Positions 1 to 8,383 of a stretch of DNA of 52,711 nucleotides are shown piece by piece. Within the stretch, counting starts at the first letter, position 1, and each line of letters begins with the position of its first letter. The DNA comes from an uncultured Desulfovibrio sp. (GTDB lineage: Bacteria > Desulfobacterota > Desulfovibrionia > Desulfovibrionales > Desulfovibrionaceae). The notes beneath the pieces are model-generated. The model was not told the origin of the DNA. It saw only the letters and a list, made by a program, of their open reading frames with translations, and ran no database searches. The stretch is taken from contig CAJOMG010000011.1 in NCBI GenBank assembly GCA_905235595.1, forward strand, positions 1 through 52,711. The letters run 5' to 3'. The position numbers and the translations under genes are program-made.

Positions 1-14
1 TTGCATAAACATGA

Positions 15-32
15 TTGTGATATTTTTCATAA
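15..32 (+). promoter_or_regulatory. CRP/FNR-family-like operator
   Basis: The sequence TTGTGA, six bases, TCATAA is one base away from the perfect palindrome TTGTGA-N6-TCACAA, the half-site arrangement bound by CRP/FNR-superfamily regulators. It lies about 80 bp upstream of the first ABC transporter gene in very AT-rich DNA. Which regulator binds it, if any, is unknown. Confidence 0.4.
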
Positions 33-49
33 TTAATTATTAGCAATAT

Positions 50-86
50 ATGTACATGCAATGTCTGTATATATAACAATGTACAT
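50..86. promoter_or_regulatory. Two copies of the palindrome ATGTACAT
   Basis: The perfect 8-bp palindrome ATGTACAT occurs at 50-57 and again at 79-86, 29 bp apart, just before the ribosome binding site of the ABC operon. Paired palindromes between promoter and start codon suggest a repressor or activator site. The AT-rich context makes chance occurrence possible. Confidence 0.3.
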
Positions 87-109
87 AATATTACTAAAAG
101 GAGTTACCC

Positions 110-865
110 GTGGACGATCAGGATGGAGGAGACGTCAAGATCAGAGTAAACAACCTTACAAAGAAGTTTGGTGACCTCACTGTACTCAACAACATTAACT
201 TCACCATTAAACGTGGTGAGTTCCTTGCCATTGTCGGTCCCACAGGTTGCGGGAAAACGACTTTTCTCAACTGCCTTTCCAAGCTGATGCCCGCAACAGA
301 CGGGGAAATCCTCATTGATGGTGAGGAGGCCAATCCCCGAAAACACAATCTGGCTTTCGTGTTTCAGGAACCGACATGTCTGCCTTGGCGCACCGTGCGG
401 GAGAATGTGGCCTATGGCATGGAGGTCAAGGGCGTCGGCAAGACAGAGAGAGAAAAACGCGCGACGGATATTATGGAACTTGTGGGTCTCTCCAGTTGCG
501 CTGACCTCTACCCAAACCAGGTTTCCGCCAGTATGATGCAACGCATCACCGTTTCGCGCGCTTTTGCCGTGAATCCTGACCTGCTGCTCATGGACGAACC
601 GTATGGTCAGCTGGATGTGAAACTGCGCTTTTACCTTGAAGACGAGCTTATCAATCTTTGGCAGAAACTAAACAGTACCATACTGTTTGTCACTCATAAT
701 ATTGAAGAAGCCGTCTATGTTGCGCAACGCGTTCTGGTGCTGACAAACAAACCCACCTCGGTGAAGGCCGAAATTCACATCGATCTGCCTCGACCGCGCA
801 ATCCCATTGATCCAAGGTTTGTGGAGTTACGCAAACAGGTAACGGAACTTATCCGCTGGTGGTAA
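110..865 (+). CDS. ABC importer ATPase (nitrate/sulfonate/taurine class), degenerate signature
   Basis: This is a cytoplasmic ATPase subunit (251 aa) powering a binding-protein-dependent importer of the SsuB/TauB/NrtD class. The Walker A motif GPTGCGKTT, the Walker B motif ending in MDEP and the H-loop histidine (H196 in VTHNIEEA) are intact. The ABC signature is not: the usual LSGGM is replaced by VSASM at residues 138-142. The start is GTG, chosen because an AAAGGAG ribosome binding site sits six bases before it. The gene opens an operon with two permeases, a second ATPase, a small membrane protein and a binding protein, so it probably works as a heterodimer with the 2536-3312 product. The substrate cannot be deduced. 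Confidence 0.9.
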   Translation: MDDQDGGDVKIRVNNLTKKFGDLTVLNNINFTIKRGEFLAIVGPTGCGKTTFLNCLSKLMPATDGEILIDGEEANPRKHNLAFVFQEPTCLPWRTVRENVAYGMEVKGVGKTEREKRATDIMELVGLSSCADLYPNQVSASMMQRITVSRAFAVNPDLLLMDEPYGQLDVKLRFYLEDELINLWQKLNSTILFVTHNIEEAVYVAQRVLVLTNKPTSVKAEIHIDLPRPRNPIDPRFVELRKQVTELIRWW

Positions 866-875
866 GGAGGTTATC

Positions 876-1670
876 ATGGCCTATCAGAAAGTCGTTGTTA
901 AAGACCCTCCTCTCCTTCGGGCACTTCCCTACGTCAGCATTGTGGCTTTTTTCCTTATCTGGGAATTTGCCGTACGTTCGGGCGCCATTCCACAGACACT
1001 CCTGGCTTCGCCCAGCCAAGTTTTAGAGGCATTTATTGACAAACTGTCCAATCCCAACCCTGATGGTGCGGTGATGCTCACCCACTTCAAAACCAGTCTC
1101 TCCGAGGCATTTCTGGGTTACGTGCTTTCCTTGCTTGTGGGGTTGCCTTTGGGGTTGGCTATGGGCTGGTTCAATGTCGCCGAGGGTCTCTTTCGCCCCA
1201 TTTTTGAACTAATCCGACCTATTCCACCCATCGCTTGGATTCCCCTTACGGTGTTCTGGTTTGGCATCGGGCTCACGGGCAAGGTATTCATCATCTGGAT
1301 TGCGGGTATCGTGCCCTGTGTCATCAACGCCTATGTGGGGGTACGTATGACGAATCCAGTGCTTATTCAAATGGCAAGGACATACGGTGCTAACGACTGG
1401 CAGATATTCACCCAGTTGTGCATACCCTCGTCGCTACCCATGGTCTTTGGAGCATTACAGCTGGCTCTCGCCTACTGCTGGACCAATCTTGTGGGCGCTG
1501 AACTTCTGGCAGCTGATTCCGGTCTTGGTTACCTGATCACCATGGGCGGCCGTGTAGCTCGCCCGGACCTCATCGTGCTTGGCATGATTTGCGTGGGGAT
1601 TTCGGGTGCCATCATCGGCATTGTCATAGACCATGTTGAGAAGAAGCTGCTGGCCGGCATCAGGAGGTGA
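876..1670 (+). CDS. ABC importer permease 1 (SsuC/TauC-like)
   Basis: This is an inner-membrane permease of 264 aa, the usual length for the SsuC/TauC/NrtB family, with about six hydrophobic segments. The cytoplasmic EAA-type loop that docks the ATPase is recognisable around residues 165-190 (GANDWQIF followed by IPSSLP). A GGAGG site precedes the ATG. Its stop lies within the ribosome binding region of the second permease, so the two are translationally close. The two permeases share segments such as PIAWIP/PIAWVS and FGIG, which indicates an old duplication and a heterodimeric channel. Most importers of this class use a homodimer. Confidence 0.9.
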   Translation: MAYQKVVVKDPPLLRALPYVSIVAFFLIWEFAVRSGAIPQTLLASPSQVLEAFIDKLSNPNPDGAVMLTHFKTSLSEAFLGYVLSLLVGLPLGLAMGWFNVAEGLFRPIFELIRPIPPIAWIPLTVFWFGIGLTGKVFIIWIAGIVPCVINAYVGVRMTNPVLIQMARTYGANDWQIFTQLCIPSSLPMVFGALQLALAYCWTNLVGAELLAADSGLGYLITMGGRVARPDLIVLGMICVGISGAIIGIVIDHVEKKLLAGIRR

Positions 1671-1672
1671 GC

Positions 1673-2518
1673 ATGGCTACCAACTCCATCGCCAATGAAA
1701 CCGTCGATCACGCACAAGAGCGCGGAAAACTCACGTTCTTCAAGCTGATCACCAATACCTATTTTTTGTACTGCGTTTCCATTGTGGGATTCCTTTCCCT
1801 TTGGCACTGGACAGCTTCGGAAAAAATTTTCCGTGATTCCCTTGCCACGCCGGCCCAAGTGCTGGATCAGATTATCCGCCTAACCACCATGAAATTCGCC
1901 GGCACTAATCTCTGGGGGCATATCTGGGCCAGTTGCCAGCGCGTTCTCATTGGATTCGTGATCGCTAGCGTTGTGGCTGTGCCCCTCGGCTTGTTTATGG
2001 CGCTTAACAAGACCGTGAACGCCATCGTCAAGCCACTGTTCGACATGTTCAAACCCATGCCGCCCATCGCCTGGGTATCCATCGCCATCCTGTGGTTCGG
2101 CATAGGTGAAACCTCCAAGGTCTTCATAATCATCATTGGCACGTTTGTGCCCTGCCTCCTCAATGCCTACAACGGCGTCCGCCTGGTAGATCCAGAGCTG
2201 TATGATGTTATCCGAGTACTCGGCGGCAACCGCAGAGACGAAATCTTTCATGTCTGCTTTCCCGCTTCATTCCCGGCAGTTTTCGCAGGACTACAAATAT
2301 CACTTAGCGCCGCCTGGACGTGCGTGCTCGCAGCAGAGCTGATGAATTCCCGCGACGGCCTCGGTTTTCTGATCAAGCGAGGTATGGATACGCACAATCC
2401 CGCCCTGGTACTTGCCGGCATGCTGTTAATTGCAGCGGCAGCCTGGCTCAGCTCCCTGATTGTCAGTTACGCTGAGCGTAAGCTCTGCCCATGGAAGCGC
2501 AGCATCGACAACGTCTAG
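1673..2518 (+). CDS. ABC importer permease 2 (SsuC/TauC-like)
   Basis: This second membrane subunit (281 aa) is homologous to the preceding permease. The ATG at 1673 is preferred over the GTG at 1667 because the AGGAGG ribosome binding site (1662-1667) overlaps that GTG. It has an N-terminal transmembrane segment, a central transport domain with the PMPPIAWVS and LWFGIGE segments, and an EAA-like loop (GGNRRDEIF, FPASFP) near residue 190. With its neighbour it should form the heterodimeric membrane channel. It is followed after 17 bp by the second ATPase. Confidence 0.9.
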   Translation: MATNSIANETVDHAQERGKLTFFKLITNTYFLYCVSIVGFLSLWHWTASEKIFRDSLATPAQVLDQIIRLTTMKFAGTNLWGHIWASCQRVLIGFVIASVVAVPLGLFMALNKTVNAIVKPLFDMFKPMPPIAWVSIAILWFGIGETSKVFIIIIGTFVPCLLNAYNGVRLVDPELYDVIRVLGGNRRDEIFHVCFPASFPAVFAGLQISLSAAWTCVLAAELMNSRDGLGFLIKRGMDTHNPALVLAGMLLIAAAAWLSSLIVSYAERKLCPWKRSIDNV

Positions 2519-2535
2519 CCTGAAAGGAAAGACCT

Positions 2536-3312
2536 ATGAGCAACACCACAACGCCGACGCTGAAAATCCACTGCGAGAACCTAAGCAAAACCTTTATCCA
2601 GAAAGGAAACCAACAGGTGCCCGTGATCAGGGATATTACGCTAGATGTGTATGAAAACGAATTTCTCGTGGTTCTCGGCCCCGGTCAGAGTGGCAAATCC
2701 ACCCTGCTCAAAATTATTGCCGGTCTGGAGCTGCCGGACAAAGGCTATGTCACTCTGGACGGGGTGCCTGTCTGCGAGCCGGGGCCGGATCGCGGCATTG
2801 TTTTTCAGAGTTATATGCTTTTCGCTTGGAAAACGGTGCGTGACAATGTTGAACTGGGCCTCAAACTGCGCAATATCCCTATCGAAGAACGTCATAGTGT
2901 AGCCGACCACTATATCAAGATGGTCGGATTGCAGGGTTTCGAAAACCACTATCCACATCAGCTTTCCGGTGGCATGAAACAACGCGTCGGCATCGCCCGT
3001 GCCTATGCCAACGCGCCCAATGTCATGCTTCTGGACGAACCCTTCGGTCAGCTTGATGCCCAGACGCGACTGTACATGCAGGTAGAGACGGCGCGTATTT
3101 GGGAACAGGAAAAACGTACAGTGCTTTTTGTCACAAACAATATCGACGAAGCACTATTTCTGGCCGACCGCATTGTATTGATGGAGGGCAAGCTGCCGGG
3201 AACCATCAAAACAGAATACGTTATTGATTTACCACGGCCGCGCGAGCATACGTCCATGGATCTGCTCAAGCTGCGCGGAGAAATAATAGATAACACAGAG
3301 CTGATATTGTGA
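2536..3312 (+). CDS. ABC importer ATPase 2, H-loop histidine replaced by asparagine
   Basis: This is the second ATPase (258 aa) of the importer. It has Walker A GPGQSGKST, an intact signature LSGGM (residues 143-147) and Walker B ending LLDEP. At the H-loop, where the family carries VTHD, it reads VTNN, so N201 stands in place of the catalytic switch histidine. This complements the first ATPase, which has the histidine but lacks the signature. In a heterodimer one composite site would be fully consensus and the other doubly defective. The gene overlaps the next one by four bases (GTGA). Confidence 0.9.
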   Translation: MSNTTTPTLKIHCENLSKTFIQKGNQQVPVIRDITLDVYENEFLVVLGPGQSGKSTLLKIIAGLELPDKGYVTLDGVPVCEPGPDRGIVFQSYMLFAWKTVRDNVELGLKLRNIPIEERHSVADHYIKMVGLQGFENHYPHQLSGGMKQRVGIARAYANAPNVMLLDEPFGQLDAQTRLYMQVETARIWEQEKRTVLFVTNNIDEALFLADRIVLMEGKLPGTIKTEYVIDLPRPREHTSMDLLKLRGEIIDNTELIL

Positions 3313-3671
3313 CATCCGGTGCACTGTTTTTTGCAATGATGCTGGGCGTCGCAGGCTCCTGGGGCATATTCATGGCGACAAGTTTGCTCCGCAGCCGGTT
3401 TTTGCGTAAGCCGCCCAACGATGATTCCCTCGGTGGCACGTTGGTGAAAACTCTGGAGGACGACAGCCCCGAAGCCCTGACAGCGACATTTCGTCGTGTG
3501 TTTACCCTGCGTCTGTGGGCGCTGCTTTTTTGTCTGGTTTCGCTGGTGGCCTGGATACTGTGGGCAGAGTGGATGATATGTGTACTCCCGGCCGGGCTTG
3601 GTTGTGGCTTTCTGTATCTGGCCCATCGTTGCCGGACGAAATATGTGCTTCGCATCACGCAACAGCGGTAG
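3309..3671 (+). CDS. Small membrane protein within ABC operon
   Basis: This is a 120-aa protein of a family I do not recognise. It begins at a GTG that overlaps the TGA of the preceding ATPase gene (GTGA), which argues for translational coupling and a real gene. One hydrophobic segment lies at about residues 5-26. Two more lie at about residues 69-105, rich in Trp, Leu and Val. Between them is a charged stretch with RKPPNDD and LEDDSPE. A role as an accessory membrane subunit of the importer is a guess from position alone. Confidence 0.6.
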   Translation: MTSGALFFAMMLGVAGSWGIFMATSLLRSRFLRKPPNDDSLGGTLVKTLEDDSPEALTATFRRVFTLRLWALLFCLVSLVAWILWAEWMICVLPAGLGCGFLYLAHRCRTKYVLRITQQR

Positions 3672-3831
3672 GTATTTCTTTGTGAAGATAGAACAAACAC
3701 CTGCCGGAAGCAAAGTTCTTCATCCTCTCCGGCCGTGTTTCGGGGATATCCGGCTGCAGAAAGGGCATGCCTGAACGTACGGTTCCCGGATGGCACTGGA
3801 GAGGTAGTCAACAACCTTAAGGAGGATGCCT

Positions 3832-4908
3832 ATGTTCAAGAAACTGATTGCCGTATTCATGATGGCGGCCTTTACCGCTGGCATGACCTGCGCTGCCATG
3901 GCTGCAGATCTTGTGAAGGTGCCCAGCGCCTGGATGGACGAACACGAAACCTTCCTAATCTGGTATGCCAAGGAAAAAGGGTGGGATAAAGAAGCCGGCC
4001 TCGATATCGAAATCAAATATTTTGATTCCGGCGCGGCCATCCTCAATGCTCTGCCCTCTGGCGAATGGGTTTTTGCCGGCATGGGTGCCGTGCCTGCAAT
4101 GCTGGGCAATTTGCGCTACGGTACAATCATTATCGCCAATGGCAATGACGAATCCATGACTAACGGCGTTATTGTGCGCAAGGACAGCGATATTGCCAAG
4201 GTCAAGGGCTGGAACAAAGACTATCCCGATGTGCTAGGCAGCAAGGAAACCGTCAAGGGCAAAACCTTCTTGGTAACCACGGTCAGTTCCGCCCATTATG
4301 CTTTGTCATCCTGGTTGGAAATCTTCGGTCTCAAAGACAGTGACGTGGTCATTAAAAATATGGATCAGGCTCAGGCCGTGGGTGCGCTTGAAAACAACAT
4401 TGGTGACGGCGCGGGCTTATGGGCACCCCATCTCTTCTTGGCTGAAAAAAAGGGAGGTGTCTTGGCGTCTGACCTCAAAGCGTGCAAAAAGGGCAATCCC
4501 ATTGTGTTGATTGCCGATCCCAAATACGCAGCCGCGCATCCCGATGTGACGGCCAAGTTTCTGACTGTATATCTGCGCGCTGTGAACATGCTGCAGCATG
4601 AAAGCCCCGAAAGTCTTGTGCCCGAATATCGGCGTTTTTTCCTTGAATGGGCTGGTAAAGACTATGACGAAGCTTTGGCTCTGAAGGATTTACAGAAACA
4701 CCCTGTCTACAACCTGGAACAGCAACTCGCCATGTTTGATGATTCCAAGGGGCAGAGTCAGGCTCAGAAATGGCAGAGCGAGATTGCCAAGTTCTTCACA
4801 GCCGTAGGCCGCATTACACCGGACGAAGCCAAGAAGGTGGGAGACGGCAAGTACGCAACCAACAAATACCTGAAGATGGTTAAGGCACCCATTCCTTCAT
4901 ACAAGTAA
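3832..4908 (+). CDS. ABC importer periplasmic substrate-binding protein (NMT1/SsuA-like)
   Basis: This is a 358-aa exported solute-binding protein. The start is ATG 3832, six bases after an AAGGAGG site; the in-frame ATG at 3826 directly abuts that site and is unlikely. The N-terminus is a typical signal peptide (MFKKLIAVF, hydrophobic core, cleavage after AMA). The mature protein has the NMT1/SsuA/TauA fold signature: an early segment on a substrate-seeking domain (LIWYAKEKGWDKEAGLDIEI), then a glycine/alanine-rich FAGMGAVPAML. It closes the ABC operon after a 160-bp gap and is followed by a strong terminator. Candidate ligands are sulfonates, taurine or other small organic anions; sequence alone does not decide. 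Confidence 0.88.
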   Translation: MFKKLIAVFMMAAFTAGMTCAAMAADLVKVPSAWMDEHETFLIWYAKEKGWDKEAGLDIEIKYFDSGAAILNALPSGEWVFAGMGAVPAMLGNLRYGTIIIANGNDESMTNGVIVRKDSDIAKVKGWNKDYPDVLGSKETVKGKTFLVTTVSSAHYALSSWLEIFGLKDSDVVIKNMDQAQAVGALENNIGDGAGLWAPHLFLAEKKGGVLASDLKACKKGNPIVLIADPKYAAAHPDVTAKFLTVYLRAVNMLQHESPESLVPEYRRFFLEWAGKDYDEALALKDLQKHPVYNLEQQLAMFDDSKGQSQAQKWQSEIAKFFTAVGRITPDEAKKVGDGKYATNKYLKMVKAPIPSYK

Positions 4909-4928
4909 ACACAGCAGAAAATACGCAG

Positions 4929-4959
4929 GCCCTCCTCCCTTGCGGGGGAGGGCTTTTTT
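4929..4959 (+). terminator. Intrinsic terminator of ABC operon
   Basis: A GC-rich stem (GCCCTCC pairing with GGGAGGGC, about ten pairs including one wobble) is followed by six T residues, 20 bp after the binding-protein stop codon. Confidence 0.9.
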
Positions 4960-5065
4960 CCGTTATAAGCAGAGTAACATGCTTAGTTAACATCAGCTTG
5001 GCTTCCGGCGGCAATTGTTCCTCCCTCATTGTCCGCACATCCGTCGTGTTGCCACACTCGGGCAC

Positions 5066-6832
5066 ATGGAAAATACTGCATTTGTTTCAGGTATTTTCAC
5101 CGTTCTTGAGCATATTCCGCTCGGTGTCTGCGACGTCGGGGAGTGGCAGCTGCACTATGCCAATGCCGCTATGCAACACCTGCTGAAGATTGACGCGAAT
5201 ATGCCAAGCCAGGAACTCAATGTGTGGTTGAGCCAGGGCAGCCTTGTGAGCTGCAGTGATATGGCCATCAATGAAAGGCAGGAGCATGTGCTGTTCCGCC
5301 GAAAAGACGAAAAACTGTTCATTGTGAGCTGGTGGCCCATTACCGGAGAAGGTGGCGACGGAAAACGCTGTATCAGCATTATGGAACTTCCGGCGGGGTA
5401 TAGCATCACACAGCTCTCAGAACAATCCTGGCTGGAGCTGGACAATATTCTGGAATACATCCACGACGGTATTTGGATTATCGACGGCAACGGCATCACT
5501 CGCCGCGTCAACAAGGCATTGGAACGCATAGCCGGCATAAGGGCCGATGAGGTCGTAGGCCTGCCGGTTACGGTGCCTATGAAGAAAGGTCGTTTTAAAA
5601 CCTGTGTTTCCCTGCAGGCGCTGAAAACACGACAGACGGTGACACTCTTTGACGACTATGCCAACGGCAAGCGTTGCCTTAATACCAGCACGCCCATTTT
5701 TGATGCGGCAGGCAATATCCTGAGCGTCATCGCTGTTATCCGTGACATGACTGAGTTAGAGGAACTACAACGCAGACTCTCCCGCCTAGAAGTGGAAGCC
5801 ATGGCTTACAAACTGCGTGCCAGAGGACTGGATAAGGATACCGAAGGTGGTCTGATGGGGCAAAGTTTGCTGCTGGAAAAAGCCCGGCAAGATATCGTGA
5901 GAGCCGCCAACGCAGATACCGTTACCCTGATTCTTGGGGAGACCGGCACCGGCAAGTCCATGGCCGCCAAACTCATCCATGAAATGAGCAGTCGGGCGGA
6001 AAAACCCTTCATCGCCCTCAATTGCGGAGCCATCTCGCCGTCTCTCATGGAGGCTGAAATCTTCGGCTACGAGAGCGGTGCCTTTACCGGGGCTTCTCGT
6101 GGTGGGAAGCCCGGCATGCTTGAACTGGCAAACGGGGGCACGTTGCTGCTGGATGAAATAGGCGAACTCTCCCTGCCCATGCAGGTTAAACTTTTGCATG
6201 TCCTAGATGAACAGCCCTTCTACAGGGTGGGTGGAACACATCCCATCAAGTTGAATGCTCGCCTTATCGCTGCCACCAACAGGCCGCTGGAGAAAATGGT
6301 GGCCAGGGGGGAATTTCGCGAAGACCTCTTCTACCGTCTGCGTGTTTTAAACGTCATCATGCCCTCACTACGGGAACGCCGGGAGGACATCCTCCTTCTG
6401 GCATGGCACTTTCTGCATGAGGCCAGCGAGATTTCTGGCAGGGAATTGGTGTTGGACCCTCGAACTGAGAAGTTCTTCCTAAGTTACCGCTGGCCCGGCA
6501 ATGTGCGGGAACTGAAATCGGTCATTCAATCTCTGGCGACACTCAACCACACTGGAATCATCCTGCCCACAGACCTACCGGCATATATGCACAACGAGGT
6601 CGACAAAGTTCCTTCTCTCCCCTCACTGTCTTCAGGGCAGAGCATGCCGGAAGCCATGTCTGCTCTTGAAAAAAAGTTACTGTCCGAAGCACTGGCAGAA
6701 ACGGGAAGCACTTACAAGGCCGCCAGACGCTTGGGAATCAGCCAGTCCTCTGTGGTACGCAAGGCCAGAAAATATGGTATCTGCACTGCTATGTTGCTGG
6801 GGCTGGCCGGGCCAACCAAAGCAGAAGGATAG
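5066..6832 (+). CDS. Sigma54-dependent transcriptional activator with PAS domain
   Basis: This 588-aa enhancer-binding protein activates RNA polymerase carrying sigma54. A PAS-like sensory region lies at about residues 120-240 (LDNILEYIHDGIWIID), with a possible second one before it. The AAA+ domain has Walker A GETGTGKS near residue 291, the sigma54-contacting GAFTGA loop at residues 338-343 and Walker B LLLDEIGEL near residue 360. A Fis-type helix-turn-helix (TYKAARRLGISQSSVVRK) lies near residue 555. There is no receiver domain, so it probably senses a small molecule directly. The ATG at 5066 is preferred to an upstream TTG at 5015, though its ribosome binding site is weak. It sits between the ABC operon and the MarC pair and may control either. 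No clear -24/-12 promoter is visible nearby. Confidence 0.9.
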   Translation: MENTAFVSGIFTVLEHIPLGVCDVGEWQLHYANAAMQHLLKIDANMPSQELNVWLSQGSLVSCSDMAINERQEHVLFRRKDEKLFIVSWWPITGEGGDGKRCISIMELPAGYSITQLSEQSWLELDNILEYIHDGIWIIDGNGITRRVNKALERIAGIRADEVVGLPVTVPMKKGRFKTCVSLQALKTRQTVTLFDDYANGKRCLNTSTPIFDAAGNILSVIAVIRDMTELEELQRRLSRLEVEAMAYKLRARGLDKDTEGGLMGQSLLLEKARQDIVRAANADTVTLILGETGTGKSMAAKLIHEMSSRAEKPFIALNCGAISPSLMEAEIFGYESGAFTGASRGGKPGMLELANGGTLLLDEIGELSLPMQVKLLHVLDEQPFYRVGGTHPIKLNARLIAATNRPLEKMVARGEFREDLFYRLRVLNVIMPSLRERREDILLLAWHFLHEASEISGRELVLDPRTEKFFLSYRWPGNVRELKSVIQSLATLNHTGIILPTDLPAYMHNEVDKVPSLPSLSSGQSMPEAMSALEKKLLSEALAETGSTYKAARRLGISQSSVVRKARKYGICTAMLLGLAGPTKAEG

Positions 6833-6875
6833 CCGTTCGAAACATGCGGCATTTGCATGAAAACCGGAGGACTGC

Positions 6876-7481
6876 ATGGAAGGAATGGCTGTAGGCATGA
6901 TCATAGGTCAAAGCATCAAACTATACGCACTGATGACGCCCACTGCCGTGCTGAGCGCCTTTATCAACGGTACACAACAGTACGACATGGCGCGCAAAAA
7001 ACGCGTAGCCTGCAAAACCTCGGTATCCATTTTTTTGATCGGCTCTTGCATGTTCCTGTTGGGGGAATATATTTCCTCGCTCTTTGGTTTTACGCTGGAT
7101 GCCTTCCGCATTGGCGTGGGAGTGCTGCTTTTTCTTTCTGCTGTCACCCTTATGAATGACGACGGCTCGCCAGAACACCACTCGCACGATGGCGATATCA
7201 GTGTGGTGCCCTTGGCCATCCCGCTGTGTATGGGGCCTTCGACCATAGGCACCCTTATGGTCATTGGCGCGTCAACCACGACAGTTACGGAAAAACTGGC
7301 CGGCGAAATCTGCCTGCTGCTGGCCTCGGCGGGCATGTTTTTTCTTTTGCTTCTTGCCAATAACGTGGTCAAAATACTGGGTCGGACGGGTCTTATTGTC
7401 ATGGCAAAACTCACAGCCCTGTTACTAGCGGCCATGGCAGCACAGGTCGTCTTTACCGGTATAGCCGGCTTCCTGCGGTAA
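6876..7481 (+). CDS. MarC family integral membrane protein (copy 1)
   Basis: This is a 201-aa inner-membrane protein of the MarC/UPF0056 family, with about six transmembrane helices. The family's function is unsettled. The hallmark regions are present: an N-terminal MTPTAVLSAF segment, a central FTLDAFRIGVGVLLF and a VPLAIPLCMGPSTIGTLMV loop. GGAGG precedes the ATG. The linker at about residues 92-105 is short and His/Asp-rich. It is a close paralogue of the next gene, seven bases downstream. Both are likely to be co-transcribed, perhaps with the upstream sigma54 activator, which ends 43 bp before. Confidence 0.85.
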   Translation: MEGMAVGMIIGQSIKLYALMTPTAVLSAFINGTQQYDMARKKRVACKTSVSIFLIGSCMFLLGEYISSLFGFTLDAFRIGVGVLLFLSAVTLMNDDGSPEHHSHDGDISVVPLAIPLCMGPSTIGTLMVIGASTTTVTEKLAGEICLLLASAGMFFLLLLANNVVKILGRTGLIVMAKLTALLLAAMAAQVVFTGIAGFLR

Positions 7482-7488
7482 CTGCTTA

Positions 7489-8103
7489 ATGGACACCTCC
7501 TTCCTGAACGAAATTGTAGGTACCAGCATTAAAATATACGCACTGATGACGCCTCCTGCTGTTCTCAGTGCCTTCCTCAGTGGTACTAAAGAGTACAGTG
7601 CCCGGCGGAAGCGCCTGACCGCCTTCAAGACCTCCCTTGCGATTTTTCTGCTCGGCCTGACGCTTTTCCTATTTGGAGAGTACGTCTTCACGCTCTTTGA
7701 CTTCACCCTTGACGCCTTCCGCATCGGCTCAGGCGTGCTGCTACTGCTCACCGGCATTACGCTCATGAATGACCGCGAGAAACAAGACGCACAGCCCAAC
7801 CCAGATGAAGACATCAGCGTGGTGCCTCTGGCCATCCCCTTGGGCATGGGGCCGGCTTCAATCGGCGCCGTTATGGTCATGGGGGCTTCGGCACAAGGAT
7901 CGCACGAAATTCTTATCGGCATCATTTCTTTGCTACTGGCGGCGTTAGGTATCTTTGCGCTGCTTGTTTTGGCCGATGTGGTGGCCCGCGTACTGCAAAA
8001 AACAGGTATTGCCGTACTCGCCAAGCTTACTGGACTGTTGTTGGCAGCCATTGCGGCTCAGGTTATTTTCACCGGGATTCAGGGTTTTTTCAGCGGGCAC
8101 TGA
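7489..8103 (+). CDS. MarC family integral membrane protein (copy 2)
   Basis: This is a 204-aa paralogue of the preceding MarC protein. It shares the segments IKIYALMTP, FTLDAFRIG, LMND, DISVVPLAIPL and the C-terminal AAQVIFTGI. Six transmembrane helices are expected. The arrangement points to tandem duplication with later divergence, and a heteromeric membrane complex is possible but unproven. No terminator is visible after it. The 280 bp before yajC contain no open frame I can support. Confidence 0.85.
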   Translation: MDTSFLNEIVGTSIKIYALMTPPAVLSAFLSGTKEYSARRKRLTAFKTSLAIFLLGLTLFLFGEYVFTLFDFTLDAFRIGSGVLLLLTGITLMNDREKQDAQPNPDEDISVVPLAIPLGMGPASIGAVMVMGASAQGSHEILIGIISLLLAALGIFALLVLADVVARVLQKTGIAVLAKLTGLLLAAIAAQVIFTGIQGFFSGH

Positions 8104-8383
8104 AATTGATCGTGCCTTGGCCAACAAACACATTTTTGCAAGAAAAGTTGTGTGATCCGGGAGCCAAAGTTGCATACGATACGTTCGACCTGAATTTTCT
8201 ATCATGCAGGCCGTGATTGATGCCAGAAAGAAGAGGCCTCACATAGAAACATCCTTACTAAGGCTTGCAAGAACGGCAAGCAGCGTATATAAAAACGCGC
8301 CGGTAAACATTGTAATAAGTCTTTATTTGTGATTCTTGCTTTGTGTTCTGACTTGCAAGTACCATACTCCTTGGAGGTTAGTT

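Noticed and set aside
3791-3805. TGGCAC followed at the right distance by GGT, like a sigma54 -24/-12 promoter before the binding-protein gene
   Set aside because: The -12 element has GT instead of the invariant GC, so it does not meet the sigma54 consensus.
4997-5012. TTGG followed by GGCA upstream of the sigma54 activator, resembling a -24/-12 promoter
   Set aside because: Spacing between GG and GC is nine instead of ten bases, which is normally inactive.
8104-8383. 280-bp gap before yajC checked for tRNA, small RNA or riboswitch
   Set aside because: Only weak inverted repeats such as CTTGC/GCAAG were seen, with no cloverleaf or known riboswitch core.
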